Of a stretch of 64,000 nt of DNA, positions 41,958 to 54,263 are shown piece by piece; the stretch's first letter is position 1, and each line of letters starts with the position of its first letter. The translations under genes and the position numbers were made by a program. Location of the stretch: positions 14,740,354 to 14,804,353 of the forward strand of contig OX235272.1 of assembly GCA_944472155.2 (NCBI GenBank). The letters run 5' to 3'. The notes beneath the pieces were generated by a model that had not been told where the DNA came from, searched no databases, and saw only the letters and a list, made by a program, of their open reading frames with translations. Origin of the DNA: Trichobilharzia szidati (taxonomy: Eukaryota; Platyhelminthes; Trematoda; Strigeidida; Schistosomatidae).

Positions 41958-43093
41958 ATGCAAAATGAAAATGAAGCGAAAACTAATGTGGAGTTTATCC
42001 GAAACTGTATTGAGAATAACCATTATCCTAAATCATTTTCCAAATCACTTCGTCGGTGTAGAGTGCGCCCTAATACGAAATCTCTCAAGCGATTCGCTCT
42101 TAATCAGATTGAATCTCTTCAAGGATATATTAGCACATTAGAAAGAAATATTCCACAGAGACAATATGCTGTTGATGAACTTCCCACACATTTAAACGAA
42201 TTATTCTTAAAATACCTCCGTTATCTTTCTAAAACTAGAGAAACTAAAAAAAGAATCCAGCTTACAAAAGGATTGGACACGGAAATATCAGAATCCCATT
42301 TTCCCAAGGACCCTGAAAGGTGGTACGTCTTCAACTTTTCCAGTGTGACTTTAGATAAAACTGCTATGGAAGTGTTGTCATTGGGCCCTAAATTTTGCGA
42401 TAAAAGAGTTAATATTGACCGATTACAGACAGAAGTACAGTTTGAAAACCTCTTCACTCAGACACTAGACCTAACACCGTCCTCCCAATACGAGTTAGAC
42501 AGATTTAAGAGTACCTTGGTTGACTGTTGTTACCAATAGAATAATGCCAAAATCGACAAGAAAAGTATATTAAGTAAAAAGCATAGAGAATGCCTCAGAA
42601 AACTAAGGTCTGATGACAGCATTATTATCACGAAACCGGACAAGGGATCAGGTACAGTAATTTTAAACAAATGCGACTACATTGATAAGGTGAACACCCT
42701 ACTGAATGACCGTTCCAAGTTTCAAAAGTTAGGTAGTAGCAAAGATTCGAATGAAGCAACATGACGCCAGTTCGTTAAAACTTTGAAGTCTTTAAAAAAT
42801 GAAAATCTAATTGATAGTTCCATATTCGACGCTATTAAGCCCACCGGAACTCATACGCCTAGAATTTATGGCTTACCCAAGATACATAAGCATAAGGGAA
42901 TTCCCCTACGACCAATCCTGGACATGTCGAACTCGCCCTTCCATTTAAATGCCAAATGGTTAGTAAATCTGTTAGAACCGCTACATCGCCAGTTGGTTAA
43001 ATATAGTGTAAAAGATGTATTTGACTTTGTTGAAAACACTAAAGACATGAACCTAGCAGACAAAACTATGTTATCGTTGGACGTAACATCACT
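41958..43093 (+). pseudogene. PLE copy, 3' part replaced by RTE-like insertion
   Basis: This plus-strand PLE runs from its N-terminal reading (41958-42539), through the same TAG and TGA codons, to LSLDVTSL at 43093, where the sequence changes to the 3' end of an RTE-like element. One codon is gained (IHKHKG instead of IHKQG). The rest of the reverse transcriptase and the GIY-YIG part are missing from this copy. Confidence 0.85.
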
Positions 43094-46000
43094 GCTGCTG
43101 CTGGATTCAACATAGAACTTGGCACCGAGGTGCAGCAGTTCGAGTTGCCACGTTCCAAAGAGCACACAAAGGTAGACAGGAAAATGAGAGAAGAGAATCA
43201 ATAGAATTTAGATAAGTATAAGAGTGAAACAGAATGAGTAATGGTAGAAAGGAATATGAAAGGCTAAAGAGACTGAATACATCTGCGCCATTGACAACGA
43301 TTTTGAGCCATGTCACCTATTGTCTGTCTCCAGCCATTGATTCTTAGAGTCCCGAGGGTGGGCCCCAACAACCCGGAAGTCTGCATCTCCCTACCTGACT
43401 CAGTTTAACTGTCAGGGATTTCATGGATTGATGCCATGTTTTTGTTTGGCCACCACTTACTCTTTTCCAACCTGCACCTATATCAGCTAGTAATGCCCGT
43501 CGGGGGAGGCGATGGTTAGGCATGCGCAGCACGTGACCTAGCCATCTCAATCTATGTAAATTTAAAGCCTCTTCTCTTCGATTGATTTTCCCTCTTTGCC
43601 CAACACTCTACGCCTAACGTCAACATTACTTACCTTATTATACCACCTAACGCGAGAAAGAGATCGTAAACATCTGTGGTCAAAAACAGACAATCTCTTC
43701 ATGTCTTCCGCTCTCAATGGCCACGTCTCACTACCATAGAGAAGGACGGAGCGAACTGCTGAGCAGTATACACGTCCCTTGGTTGATAGCCGAATGTCAC
43801 GCCTACGCCAGAGACGGTGTAAGTTAGCGAAAGCAGCCCGAGCTTTCTGGATCCGTGCTGTGATATCGTCACCAATCAATCCGTTGGTGCTGATACAACT
43901 TCCCAAATAGGTGAAGTGGTCAACATGTTCTATCACTTCACTCACTCCCTATCACTAAGCTAGGAGTTGACGTAGTCCAGTCATTCCTGTAGCAGCATCT
44001 TACATTTTACAGGGGCGAATCGCATGCCAAACATACAAAGATTGCTGCACAAGGTGTTCAGAAGACTCTGCGTCCTCCCCTAACAGGACTATGTCGTCTG
44101 CGTATTCTAAGTCTATAAGACTATTCCCTGGTAACAAGTCGATTCCTAAGTCGTTAAGTTCAGTTAAGGATACTTCCATTAGCATATCTATGATGAAGTT
44201 AAACAGAAAAGGGGAAGTGGACATCCTTGACAGACACCACTGGTTGTTATCAATTCAGATGACAATTCCCCATAAGCCCTTACACAGCTACGTGAGTTTG
44301 AGTAGAGTGCCTTGATTAGTGCAATCTACTTTCTTGGCACTCCCTTCACAGTCAAACATTGCCATAGTACCTCTCGATCCACGGAGTCGAAGGCCGCCTT
44401 CAAGTCAAAAAATATGGCAATTGTTGGACGCCTAAAAGTGTGTCTATGTTCTAGGATCTGTCGGAGAGTGAAGATATGATCTATGTACCCTTTACCTGGC
44501 CTAAAGCCTGCTTGATTTTCCCTCGTTTGTTCCTCCCGAGTTCTGCTTAGTCTGTGCATGATTACTGAGCCTAGGATTTTAGAGACTATGTTCGTTAGGC
44601 TGATTCCTCTATGATTATCACATGAGGACTTGTCTCCCTTCTTGAATATTGGTATGATAAGTGACTTACCCCAGTCTGATGGAACCGTCTCTGATTCCCA
44701 GACGTTACCTATTACCTTAGTTAAACTATATACCAGTATGTCACCCCCATATTTAAACACCTCCGGAATAATTCCGTCGGGTCCTGCCGCTTTGCCTCGT
44801 TTCAAATTACAGACAGCTTTTGTGACCTCCCCTACAGACGGCGGACCAGTGTCTATATCCCATTCGCGTGTGTGTTCGATGGCGGGGAGGTTCAGTGTGG
44901 CTGTAGGCAAGTTAAATTGTTCCTCAAAGTGTTCTTTCCAGCGTTCAAGGCGTCTATCCTGACAGCTAATTAAGGAGCCATTTTTCTCAGAAATAGTCTC
45001 ACTTATAATTTGCCTTCTCCCACCCGTTTCCCTGATGAGTCTAAAGAGTTGCCTAGTGTTGCCTATCGCCGATGCTTTTTCCATCCCTTTCGCCTTTGTC
45101 AACCACCACTGTTCACGGTCGTTGCGGAGACTTTTCGTAAGTTTCCTTTTGTGCAGCTTTCGCTCCTCATTGAATTCGGAGCTCGCCGGAATAAGTCTTC
45201 TAGCATCTATCAGTTCGGATGAGGCAGTCGAAATCCAATGGTTTTTACTCACCTTTGGATTTACCTTATTCACAGCTTTTATAGTTGTATCTATGGCTGA
45301 CTGAATATTCTTCCAGGCTGTCAAACTCAGATATGTGTTTAGCTAGTTCTTCCTCAAATAGGGACTTAGTTTCCTGATCGAGCTGGGGACGTGATGGGTT
45401 TATCGCCAGCTGTTTCCTACGTCCGTTCAGTGGTAAGCACACACGAGCGCAGACCAGTGCGTTATCGGTATCTACACACGTGTTCCAGAAGGATCGGCAA
45501 TCTCCTACCGACCCACGCCAATGATAGCTAGTTGCTATCTCGTCTATTTGTGTCCAGCGTTGGTTTGATGATGGGGGTCGCCAAGTCAAACAGTGTCTCT
45601 CCTTGTGTTTGAAGTTAGTGCTTACAAAAAACAAATGATTATCTGAACAGAGCTGTAGGAGACGGTCACCGTTGTCGGTTCACTGGCACGGAATTCCGTA
45701 TGTGCCACCGACATTCTTCTCAGATTGGCACAATTTCCCTACTTGAGCATTAAAGTCACCAGCTAGAACGACTATATCTGAGCATTTAGCCTTTCACAGC
45801 AAACTAGACAGCTTTTGGTAGAACTCATCCTTCGTTTCATCCGAACTGCAGTCAGTGGGGGCGTAGGCGGAGATTACGAAAAGACATCGGCGAGTAGTGC
45901 AGTCCTTTCTCCTTTTTACTGATCCGTTCAGACGGACAGCACACATTCGGCTATCTACCGGGATCCAGTCAAGTAGTGTCTGTTCTGCCCTAGTACTCAA

Positions 46001-46803
46001 AGCTATCCCTACACCAGCTAATCCTCGTGAACTAGCTGTGGCATCTTCTGACACCCTCAAGGTGAATTTTGCAGATTCATCCTGTTGGCCAGGTGGGGTT
46101 AGGTGAATAACCACACTTGGGTCTTGTATGCGTGTTTCTGAAACACAACATACATCAATGGCCCGGGATGCCAGAGTCTTGGCCAGTGATGCCTGTTGTC
46201 CTATTTGGCAAAGTGTCCTAACATTAAATGCCCCTATATGAAATTGGTGACGTGGCTTTAGGAGGCTATCGATGGTGGTTTTTTGGCTTCCGTCGTTTTC
46301 AATGCACACAGAGTGAAGAGGAAGTGAAAAGCCATCAAGTAGAGGAGTTGCATCAGTAGAAGGAAGGCAGGATAATAGAGATGAAGATGAAGACAAAGAT
46401 GAGTGAGGATTAGAGAGGTTTCGCGTGCACTTCAGATTGTGAGGGCGATTGTTACTTCCCGGCTGCCCACACCGTGGAATTCGGTTGCGTGACCGCAGAC
46501 CCCAGGGGATAACTGCTTGAGGCCGGTCACACGCGGCCTGTTTTTGTTTGTTGTTTTTCATTTGGTGTGTCTCAGTAGCGTATTTATCACTTCTGCCCTG
46601 TGACACGGCAGCAGAAAGCGCGGTCGTTGTTAATCCGGGCCCCGACCGATCCGGCATGATATTTTGTGATTTATTTGAAGTCATAGGATTGGATTGGGTA
46701 ACTGCTTTTAGTCTAACCGCTATCCAAACAACCTTTCTGGCATGGTAGGACCCCAAGCGACATAAGTTTCAGCCAGTATAGCTTGTTGGGTCATTGCGGT
46801 GTT
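43094..46803 (-). mobile_element. RTE-like element (second family), minus strand
   Basis: Coding order on minus: endonuclease (46756-45794: FHIGAFNVRTLCQIGQQ, DVCCVSETRIQD, ISAYAPTDCSSDETKDEFY), linker (45634-45266), reverse transcriptase (45324-44000: GKAAGPDGIIPEVFKYGG, NQAGFRPGKGYIDHIFTLRQ, FFDLKAAFDSVDREVLW, LEYADDIVLLGEDAE), C-terminus (43945-43562: [34 protein letters not shown]) and the end domain (43550-43344: [10 protein letters not shown]). Stops or frameshifts lie near 45690, 45266, 44320 and 43990. The 3' end at 43094 is a hairpin followed by (AGC)4. It resembles the Perere-3/SR3 kind of RTE, but naming is tentative. Confidence 0.87.
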
Positions 46804-46957
46804 CAAGCCCGACCACCACGTCAAGGTAGCAGCTTTCGGTAGAATATACTACCGTGAAATATGAAAAATGCAGGAACATTTGATTTTATATGGCTTAGGT
46901 TGACATCTTTTGTGCATATAGGACAGCCAAATTCCTAATTTTATACGATCACAATCA
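46804..46957. other. Spacer of inner palindrome 2
   Basis: These 154 bp lie between two head-to-head copies of the RTE-like 5' end. They contain a short inverted pair (GGTAG ... CTACC) and no ORF. They may be remaining 5' UTR or flanking DNA. Confidence 0.6.
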
Positions 46958-49551
46958 AACACCGCAATGACCCAACAAGCTATACTGGCTGAAACTTATG
47001 TCGCTTGGGGTCCTACCATGCCAGAAAGGTTGTTTGGATAGCGGTTAGACTAAAAGCAGTTACCCAATCCAATCCTATGACTTCAAATAAATCACAAAAT
47101 ATCATGCCGGATCGGTCGGGGCCCGGATTAACAACGACCGCGCTTTCTGCTGCCGTGTCACAGGGCAGAAGTGATAAATACGCTACTGAGACACACCAAA
47201 TGAAAAACAACAAACAAAAACAGGCCGCGTGTGACCGGCCTCAAGCAGTTATCCCCTGGGGTCTGCGGTCACGCAACCGAATTCCACGGTGTGGGCAGCC
47301 GGGAAGTAACAATCGCCCTCACAATCTGAAGTGCACGCGAAACCTCTCTAATCCTCACTCATCTTTGTCTTCATCTTCATCTCTATTATCCTGCCTTCCT
47401 TCTACTGATGCAACTCCTCTACTTGATGGCTTTTCACTTCCTCTTCACTCTGTGTGCATTGAAAACGACGGAAGCCAAAAAACCACCATCGATAGCCTCC
47501 TAAAGCCACGTCACCAATTTCATATAGGGGCATTTAATGTTAGGACACTTTGCCAAATAGGACAACAGGCATCACTGGCCAAGACTCTGGCATCCCGGGC
47601 CATTGATGTATGTTGTGTTTCAGAAACACGCATACAAGACCCAAGTGTGGTTATTCACCTAACCCCACCTGGCCAACAGGATGAATCTGCAAAATTCACC
47701 TTGAGGGTGTCAGAAGATGCCACAGCTAGTTCACGAGGATTAGCTGGTGTTGGGATAGCTTTAAGTACTAGAGCAGAAAAGACATTACTTGACTGGATCC
47801 CGGTAGATAGCCGAATGTGTGCTGTCCGTCTGAACGGATCAGTGAAAAGGAGAAAGGACTGCACTACTCGCCGATGTCTTTTCGTAATCTCCGCCTACGC
47901 CCCCACTGACTGCAGTTCGGATGAAACGAAGGATGAGTTCTACCAAAAGCTGTCTAGTTTGCTGCGAAAGGCTAAATGCTCAGATATAGTCGTTCTAGCT
48001 TGTGACTTTAATGCTCAAGTAGGGAAATTGTGCCAATCTGAGAAGAATGTCGGTGGCACATACGGAATTCCGTGCCAGTGAACCGACAACGGTGACCGTC
48101 TCCTACAGCTCTGTTCAGATAATCATTTGTTTTTTGTAAGCACTAACTTCAAACACAAGGAGAGACACTGTTTGACTTGGCGACCCCCATCATCAAACCA
48201 ACGCTGGACACAAATAGACGAGATAGCAACTAGCTATCATTGGCGTGGGTCGGTAGGAGATTGTCGATCCTTCTGGAACACGTGTGTAGATACCGATAAC
48301 GCACTGGTCTGCGCTCGTGTGTGCTTACCACTGAACGGACGTAGGAAACAGCTGGCGATAAACCCATCACGTCCCCAGCTCGATCAGGAAACTAAGTCCC
48401 TATTTGAGGAAGAACTAGCTAAACACATATCTGAGTTCGACAGCCTGGAAGAATATTCAGTCAGCCATAGATACAACTATAAAAGCTGTGAATAAGGTAA
48501 ATCCAAAGGTGAGTAAAAACCATTGGATTTCGACTGCCTCATCCGAACTGATAGATGCTAGAAGACTTATTCCGGCGAGCTCCGAATTCAATGAGGAGCG
48601 AAAGCTGCACAAAAGGAAACTTACGAAAAGTCTCCGCAACGACCGTGAACAGTGGTGGTTGACAAAGGCGAAAGGGATGGAAAAAGCATCGGCGATAGGC
48701 AACACTAGGCAACTCTTTAGACTCATCAGGGAAACGGGTGGGAGAAGGCAAATTATAAGTGAGACTATTTCTGAGAAAAATGGCTCCTTAATTAGCTGTC
48801 AGGATAGACGCCTTGAACGCTGGAAAGAACACTTTGAGGAACAATTTAACTTGCCTACAGCCACACTGAACCTCCCCGCCATCGAACACACACGCGAATG
48901 GGATATAGACACTGGTCCGCCGTCTGTAGGGGAGGTCACAAAAGCTGTCTGTAATTTGAAACGAGGCAAAGCGGCAGGACCCGACGGAATTATTCCGGAG
49001 GTGTTTAAATATGGGGGTGACATACTGGTATATAGTTTAACTAAGGTAATAGGTAACGTCTGGGAATCAGAGACGGTTCCATCAGACTGGGGTAAGTCAC
49101 TTATCATACCAATATTCAAGAAGGGAGACAAGTCCTCATGTGATAATCATAGAGGAATCAGCCTAACGAACATAGTCTCTAAAATCCTAGGCTCAGTAAT
49201 CATGCACAGACTAAGCAGAACTCGGGAGGAACAAACGAGGGAAAATCAAGCAGGCTTTAGGCCAGGTAAAGGGTACATAGATCATATCTTCACTCTCCGA
49301 CAGATCCTAGAACATAGACACACTTTTAGGCGTCCAACAATTGCCATATTTTTTGACTTGAAGGCGGCCTTCGACTCCGTGGATCGAGAGGTACTATGGC
49401 AATGTTTGACTGTGAAGGGAGTGCCAAGAAAGTAGATTGCACTAATCAAGGCACTCTACTCAAACTCACGTAGCTGTGTAAGGGCTTATGGGGAATTGTC
49501 ATCTGAATTGATAACAACCAGTGGTGTCTGTCAAGGATGTCCACTTCCCCT
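46958..49551 (+). pseudogene. RTE-like element (second family), plus-strand copy, cut by gap
   Basis: This plus copy of 44210-46803 holds the endonuclease (47005-48081), a linker (48127-48495) and the N-terminal two thirds of the reverse transcriptase (48488-49435). It has the same TGA after GIPCQ, the same frame break near 48490 and the same stop after VKGVPRK as the minus copy. The sequence stops in the N run just before the YADD region. Confidence 0.87.
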
Positions 49552-50051
49552 NNNNNNNNNNNNNNNNNNNNNNNNNNNNNNNNNNNNNNNNNNNNNNNNN
49601 NNNNNNNNNNNNNNNNNNNNNNNNNNNNNNNNNNNNNNNNNNNNNNNNNNNNNNNNNNNNNNNNNNNNNNNNNNNNNNNNNNNNNNNNNNNNNNNNNNNN
49701 NNNNNNNNNNNNNNNNNNNNNNNNNNNNNNNNNNNNNNNNNNNNNNNNNNNNNNNNNNNNNNNNNNNNNNNNNNNNNNNNNNNNNNNNNNNNNNNNNNNN
49801 NNNNNNNNNNNNNNNNNNNNNNNNNNNNNNNNNNNNNNNNNNNNNNNNNNNNNNNNNNNNNNNNNNNNNNNNNNNNNNNNNNNNNNNNNNNNNNNNNNNN
49901 NNNNNNNNNNNNNNNNNNNNNNNNNNNNNNNNNNNNNNNNNNNNNNNNNNNNNNNNNNNNNNNNNNNNNNNNNNNNNNNNNNNNNNNNNNNNNNNNNNNN
50001 NNNNNNNNNNNNNNNNNNNNNNNNNNNNNNNNNNNNNNNNNNNNNNNNNNN
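49552..50051. other. Assembly gap (500 N)
   Basis: Exactly 500 N. The contig to the right begins inside the acidic-exon region and repeats 41.36-43.09 kb in direct orientation. The join therefore probably hides an overlap or haplotype switch rather than missing sequence. Confidence 0.97.
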
Positions 50052-50654
50052 ATGAAGTAATTTGTTCACAAACAATAGCATCAGCTTTTAAACTAGGCTG
50101 TAAGCATTCAGCATATTCCCACTTTACTCGAACATTGTGTGAGAATCCAAGCTCAGGTACTACGAAATGCTTGATAGCAACAACCTTAGACTTATTTGGA
50201 TGAAAGTGAAGAGAATTAGGTATGAAAGAATTTCAAAATCACAAATATGAATAGATAATACAAAAATAAAGTATTGCCCTATAAGTTAATACTTAGGATA
50301 TTACATATGAATAGCATATCCTAAAGAAATGCAATATGGGACTCACAAAAATCGAGCCATAGGAGCATTCTGTGCAGTCGCTGGACTAACATATTGACTT
50401 CCACGCCGCAACACACCATTTTCCTCTTCGGTTTCATTCGCTTCTTCTGAGTCAATTGTATCCATCATGGTGTCCAATTCTTCATTAGTATCACTGATTG
50501 TAATAGTTTCCCCCTCATCCACATCTATGTTTTCCATACGACCAAGAACTGGTGGGCCATTATGACGACATTCTATTGCATTCCGAAGGAGGCTTCGTAT
50601 AAGGCGTGCAGCTAGCTGCTCCAGTGGTGTCACGCTTTGCTTAGGAGCTGGAAC
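50052..50654 (-). pseudogene. Third copy of the acidic exon and part of the next exon
   Basis: The minus reading 50633-50343 matches the other two copies except K to N in GRMEK. The following exon is truncated by the gap at 50052 just after its TAA. About six differences per 1.7 kb separate this copy from 41.36-43.09 kb, an allele-like level. Confidence 0.75.
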
Positions 50655-50656
50655 TC

Positions 50657-53006
50657 ATGCAAAATGAAAATGAAGCGAAAACTAATGTGGAGTTTATCCG
50701 AAACTGTATTGAGAATAACCATTATCCTAAATCATTTTCCAAATCACTTCGTCGGTGTAGAGTGCGCCCTAATACGAAATCTCTCAAGCGATTCGCTCTT
50801 AATCAGATTGAATCTCTTCAAGGATATATTAGCACATTAGAAAGAAATATTCCACAGAGACAATATGCTGTTGATGAACTTCCCACACATTTAAACGAAT
50901 TATTCTTAAAATACCTCCGTTATCTTTCTAAAACTAGAGAAACTAAAAAAGAATCCAGCTTACAAAAGGATTGGACACGGAAATATCAGAATCCCATTTT
51001 CCCAAGGACCCTGAAAGGTGGTACGTCTTCAACTTTTCCAGTGTGACTTTAGATAAAACTGCTATGGAAGTGTTGTCATTGGGCCCTAAATTTTGCGATA
51101 AAAGAGTTAATATTGACCGATTACAGACAGAAGTACAGTTTGAAAACCTCTTCACTCAGACACTAGACCTAACACCGTCCTCCCAATACGAATTAGACAG
51201 ATTTAAGAGTACCTTGGTTGACTGTTTTTACCAATAGAATAATGCCAAAATCGACAAGAAAAGTATATTAAGTAAAAAGCATAGAGAATGCCTCAGAAAA
51301 CTAAGGTCTGATGACAGCATTATTATCACGAAACCGGACAGGGGATCAGGTACAGTAATTTTAAACAAATGCGACTACATTGATAAGGTGAACACCCTAC
51401 TGAATGACCGTTCCAAGTTTCAAAAGTTAGGTAGTAGCAAAGATTCGAATGAAGCAACATGACGCCAGTTCGTTAAAACTTTGAAGTCTTTAAAAAATGA
51501 AAATCTAATTGATAGTTCCATATTCGACGCTATTAAGCCCACCGGAACTCATACGCCTAGAATTTATGGCTTACCCAAGATACATAAGCAGGGAATTCCC
51601 CTACGACCAATCCTGGACATGTCGAACTCGCCCTTCCATTTAAATGCCAAATGGTTAGTAAATCTGTTAGAACCGCTACATCGCCAGTTGGTTAAATATA
51701 GTGTAAAAGATGTATTTGACTTTGTTGAAAACACTAAAGACATGAACCTAGCAGACAAAACTATGTTATCGTTGGACGTAACATCACTATTTACCAACGT
51801 CCCCCTTGTAGAAACTGTCGAATACATATGTGAGCAACTCGTAGAAAAGAAAATAGAAATTGGAATCACACCATGAAAATTGAAAGAATTACTACTAAAA
51901 TGCACTATGAACGTTCAATTTGTATTTAATAAGGAGTATTACCGCCAAACAGATGGGGTTGCTATGGGTTCTGCCCTTAGTTCCTTATTAGCTGACATAT
52001 TTCTGTCTAAATTGGAAAATGGTCCTTTAAAAGAAATACTAAACAAACTCGATTATTATTGTCGATATGTTGACGATACCTTCATCATTTGTAACAATAA
52101 TCTGGATAGACAACACCTGCTCCAAGTCTTCAATAAGGTACACCCAGCTATTAAATTCACTTGTGAAGAGGAACTCCAAGGTAGTATTCCATTTCTGGAT
52201 GCTCTTCTTACAAAAAGAACAGACGGTACCCTAAAGAGAAACATCTATAGGCAAGCGACGTGGGATGGACAATACACCCACTTCCATAGCTTCGCAGTGG
52301 TTAGGACTCTCGCCGACCATGCACATGGTCCGAGGTTCGATCCCCTGCCGACGCACACCCGATACCTATGGTCGGCCTGCAGAATTTGGGCTAACCGATA
52401 TCCATGCTGAAAATGCCATACTTGTACTGAAAATACGGTGTGGCATCAAGCTGTAACCAAAAATTAAAATTAAATTAAAAATTTATACCTATACAATATA
52501 AGCGCAACCTAATTCGTTGTCTTAGTCATAGAATTAGACGCATATGTACCAACGACTGCATTGAAGATGAAATAAGAAATCTTACAAACACCTTGCTACA
52601 AAACGACTATCCTACTAACTTTGTAAAGAAGTACATCTATGAAACTACACACAAAACTAAGCGAGACACAGTAAGTAAGAGAAAGCTTTACTTAAATTTA
52701 CAATTCAAAGGCGATATATCCAGAGACATATTAAACCGTAGATTAACAAGATCAATTGAAAGAACTTTCAATGCCGCAAAACTGCATGTCACTTTCTCAA
52801 CCAAACCGATATTGACACTGTGCATTAAAGATAGATTACCCAAAATGGCGACATCAATGTGTGTATATAAATTCAACTGCTCCTGTGGAGCTGGTTATAT
52901 AGGTCTTACCCAAAGGAATTTATCTTTACGCACTAGTGAACATATTCCTGTTTTGCTTGGGAAAAGAGTAACCAAATCATTAAATAGTGCAATCATGGAT
53001 TCATGA
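50657..53006 (+). pseudogene. Penelope-like element, right-arm copy
   Basis: This is the complete mirror of 37665-40018 on plus. It has the same TAG (51235) and TGA, plus its own damage: a one-base loss in the A run near 50947, which shifts the frame after SKTRETKK, and a TGA in GITP at 51874, where the other arm reads EITRRK. YVDD is kept, as is the GIY-YIG core (CVYKFNCSCGAGYIGLTQ). The SINE at 52294-52482 lies between them. Confidence 0.87.
52294..52482 (+). mobile_element. SINE type 1 in the right-arm PLE
   Basis: This is the same insertion as 38193-38381: head lacking its first bases, B box GGTTCGATCCC, body TGCTGAAAATGCCATACTTG, and a tail of AAATTAAA units. Its presence in both arms dates the insertion before the arms separated. 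Confidence 0.82.
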
Positions 53007-54263
53007 GAAACAAGTCATGCATTGATCAGATCGGCACATTATGGATCATTATGGAACAAAGCTTGGAATGGCAGTCACCTCTCTATGTCAACTTCATCGA
53101 CTTTGAAAAGGCCTTCGACAGCGTCAATCGAAAGGTGATTTGGAAACTACTTCGCTACTACGGGGTGCCACCGACAATTATACATCTCATCCAACAGCTG
53201 TACGACAATGCTGCATGCCAAGTAATCCACAACGGGAAACTTAAGGAATCCTTCGAAGTGAAGACGGGAGTAAGACAAAGCTGGCTGCCTACTATCGCCA
53301 ATGATTTTCCTGATTGCAGTAGATTGGATAATGCGACAGACAGCAATGGCAATGAGGAAACAGGCATAAAATGGACTCACACAAAGAAGAACTAGGAGGA
53401 TCTGGACTTCGCCGATGATGATATATGTCTGATTTCCCACAAACTGGAAGATATGCAAGCGAAAAGCAACAAGTTTGTAGAAGAAGTATCCGGAGAAGAT
53501 AGGACTTCAGGTGAAAATTGAGAAAACAGAGGTGATGAAGATTCCTGGCCAAAGCCAACACCACCACCAACAGCAACAACAACAAAAACAGACAACAATC
53601 AGCCAGCATAAATGGAGGGAACCTGAAAGAAACAACCTCCTTCACCAACCGATCTACCTGGGAAACATCGTCTCAAATACAGGCCAGCGGAACTGACGAG
53701 GATATCAAAGCAGCGAGGATCGGAAAAAGCAAGACAAGCTTTCACTACTCTCAAGTCTGTGTGCAGGAGGCCAACAGCCCTACTCAGCATCGAAATGAAA
53801 ATAAGATCCGGATTTTCAACTCCAATGTGAAGCCAGTCAGTGCTACTCACTATACGGATCAGAGACTTGCACTGTGCGTCATAAAGAGCATCTCAAACAA
53901 ACTACAGACCTTCATTAACAGCTGTCTTCTCTCAATACCACTCAAGATCAGATGGCCGGCCAGAAAAGATCAGCAACAGAGAGGGATCTCTGGCAATGAG
54001 CGAACCAACACAGCAGGAACCGACTGTGAAACAAATAGGCGGGAAGAAATGGAGATGGATTGGCCATACTCTGAGGAAACCATCAAGTCACATCACTAGA
54101 CAAGCCATTGCTCGAGTGGAACCCGAAAGGGAAGCGGCGAGTTGTTCATCAGTGCAAGGATGACTTGGAGGCGGTCATGTGAAGAGATGAAAACGTGTGG
54201 ACAGATACGGCTTAAGCCCTATATTCCTCTAGGAATTAAAGGAAACAATAATAATAATAATAA
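53000..54263 (+). mobile_element. RTE (SR2-like) copy, 5'-truncated, right arm
   Basis: This is the mirror of 36411-37682. The reverse transcriptase piece 53003-53395 reads NFIDFEKAFDSVNRKVIWKL, where SVN replaces SVD in the other arm. The C-terminal part is in broken frames with a CAACAR run near 53560-53600. The 3' end at 54200-54263 has the conserved hairpin and (AAT)n. Confidence 0.82.

Larger units (their letters stand above)
38887..43093. repeat. Inner palindrome 1 (arms 38887-40707 and 41270-43093)
   Basis: Arms of about 1.82 kb are inverted around the 562-bp spacer. Each arm holds the acidic exon and the N-terminal to mid part of the PLE. The right arm has three extra bases (a repeated CATAAG unit near 42892). 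The 193-residue and 96-residue readings are identical in both arms. The right arm ends exactly where the RTE-like element starts at 43094. Confidence 0.9.
44210..49551. repeat. Inner palindrome 2 (arms 44210-46803 and 46958-49551)
   Basis: Arms of 2594 bp are inverted around a 154-bp spacer, with matching positions adding to 93761 at every point checked. Only a handful of differences were seen in the whole arm (for example Q versus K in a RAEQTLL/RAEKTLL stretch, and one base near 45500/48266). The right arm is cut by the gap, so the true arm length is unknown. Confidence 0.9.

Noticed and set aside
46804..46957. Bidirectional promoter between two head-to-head RTE-like copies
   Set aside because: The arms are too alike and share all old mutations, so an inverted duplicate or fold-back error is more likely than two elements sharing a promoter.
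49446..50203. Open frames running through the second N gap
   Set aside because: Same artefact; only the flanking few codons are real sequence.
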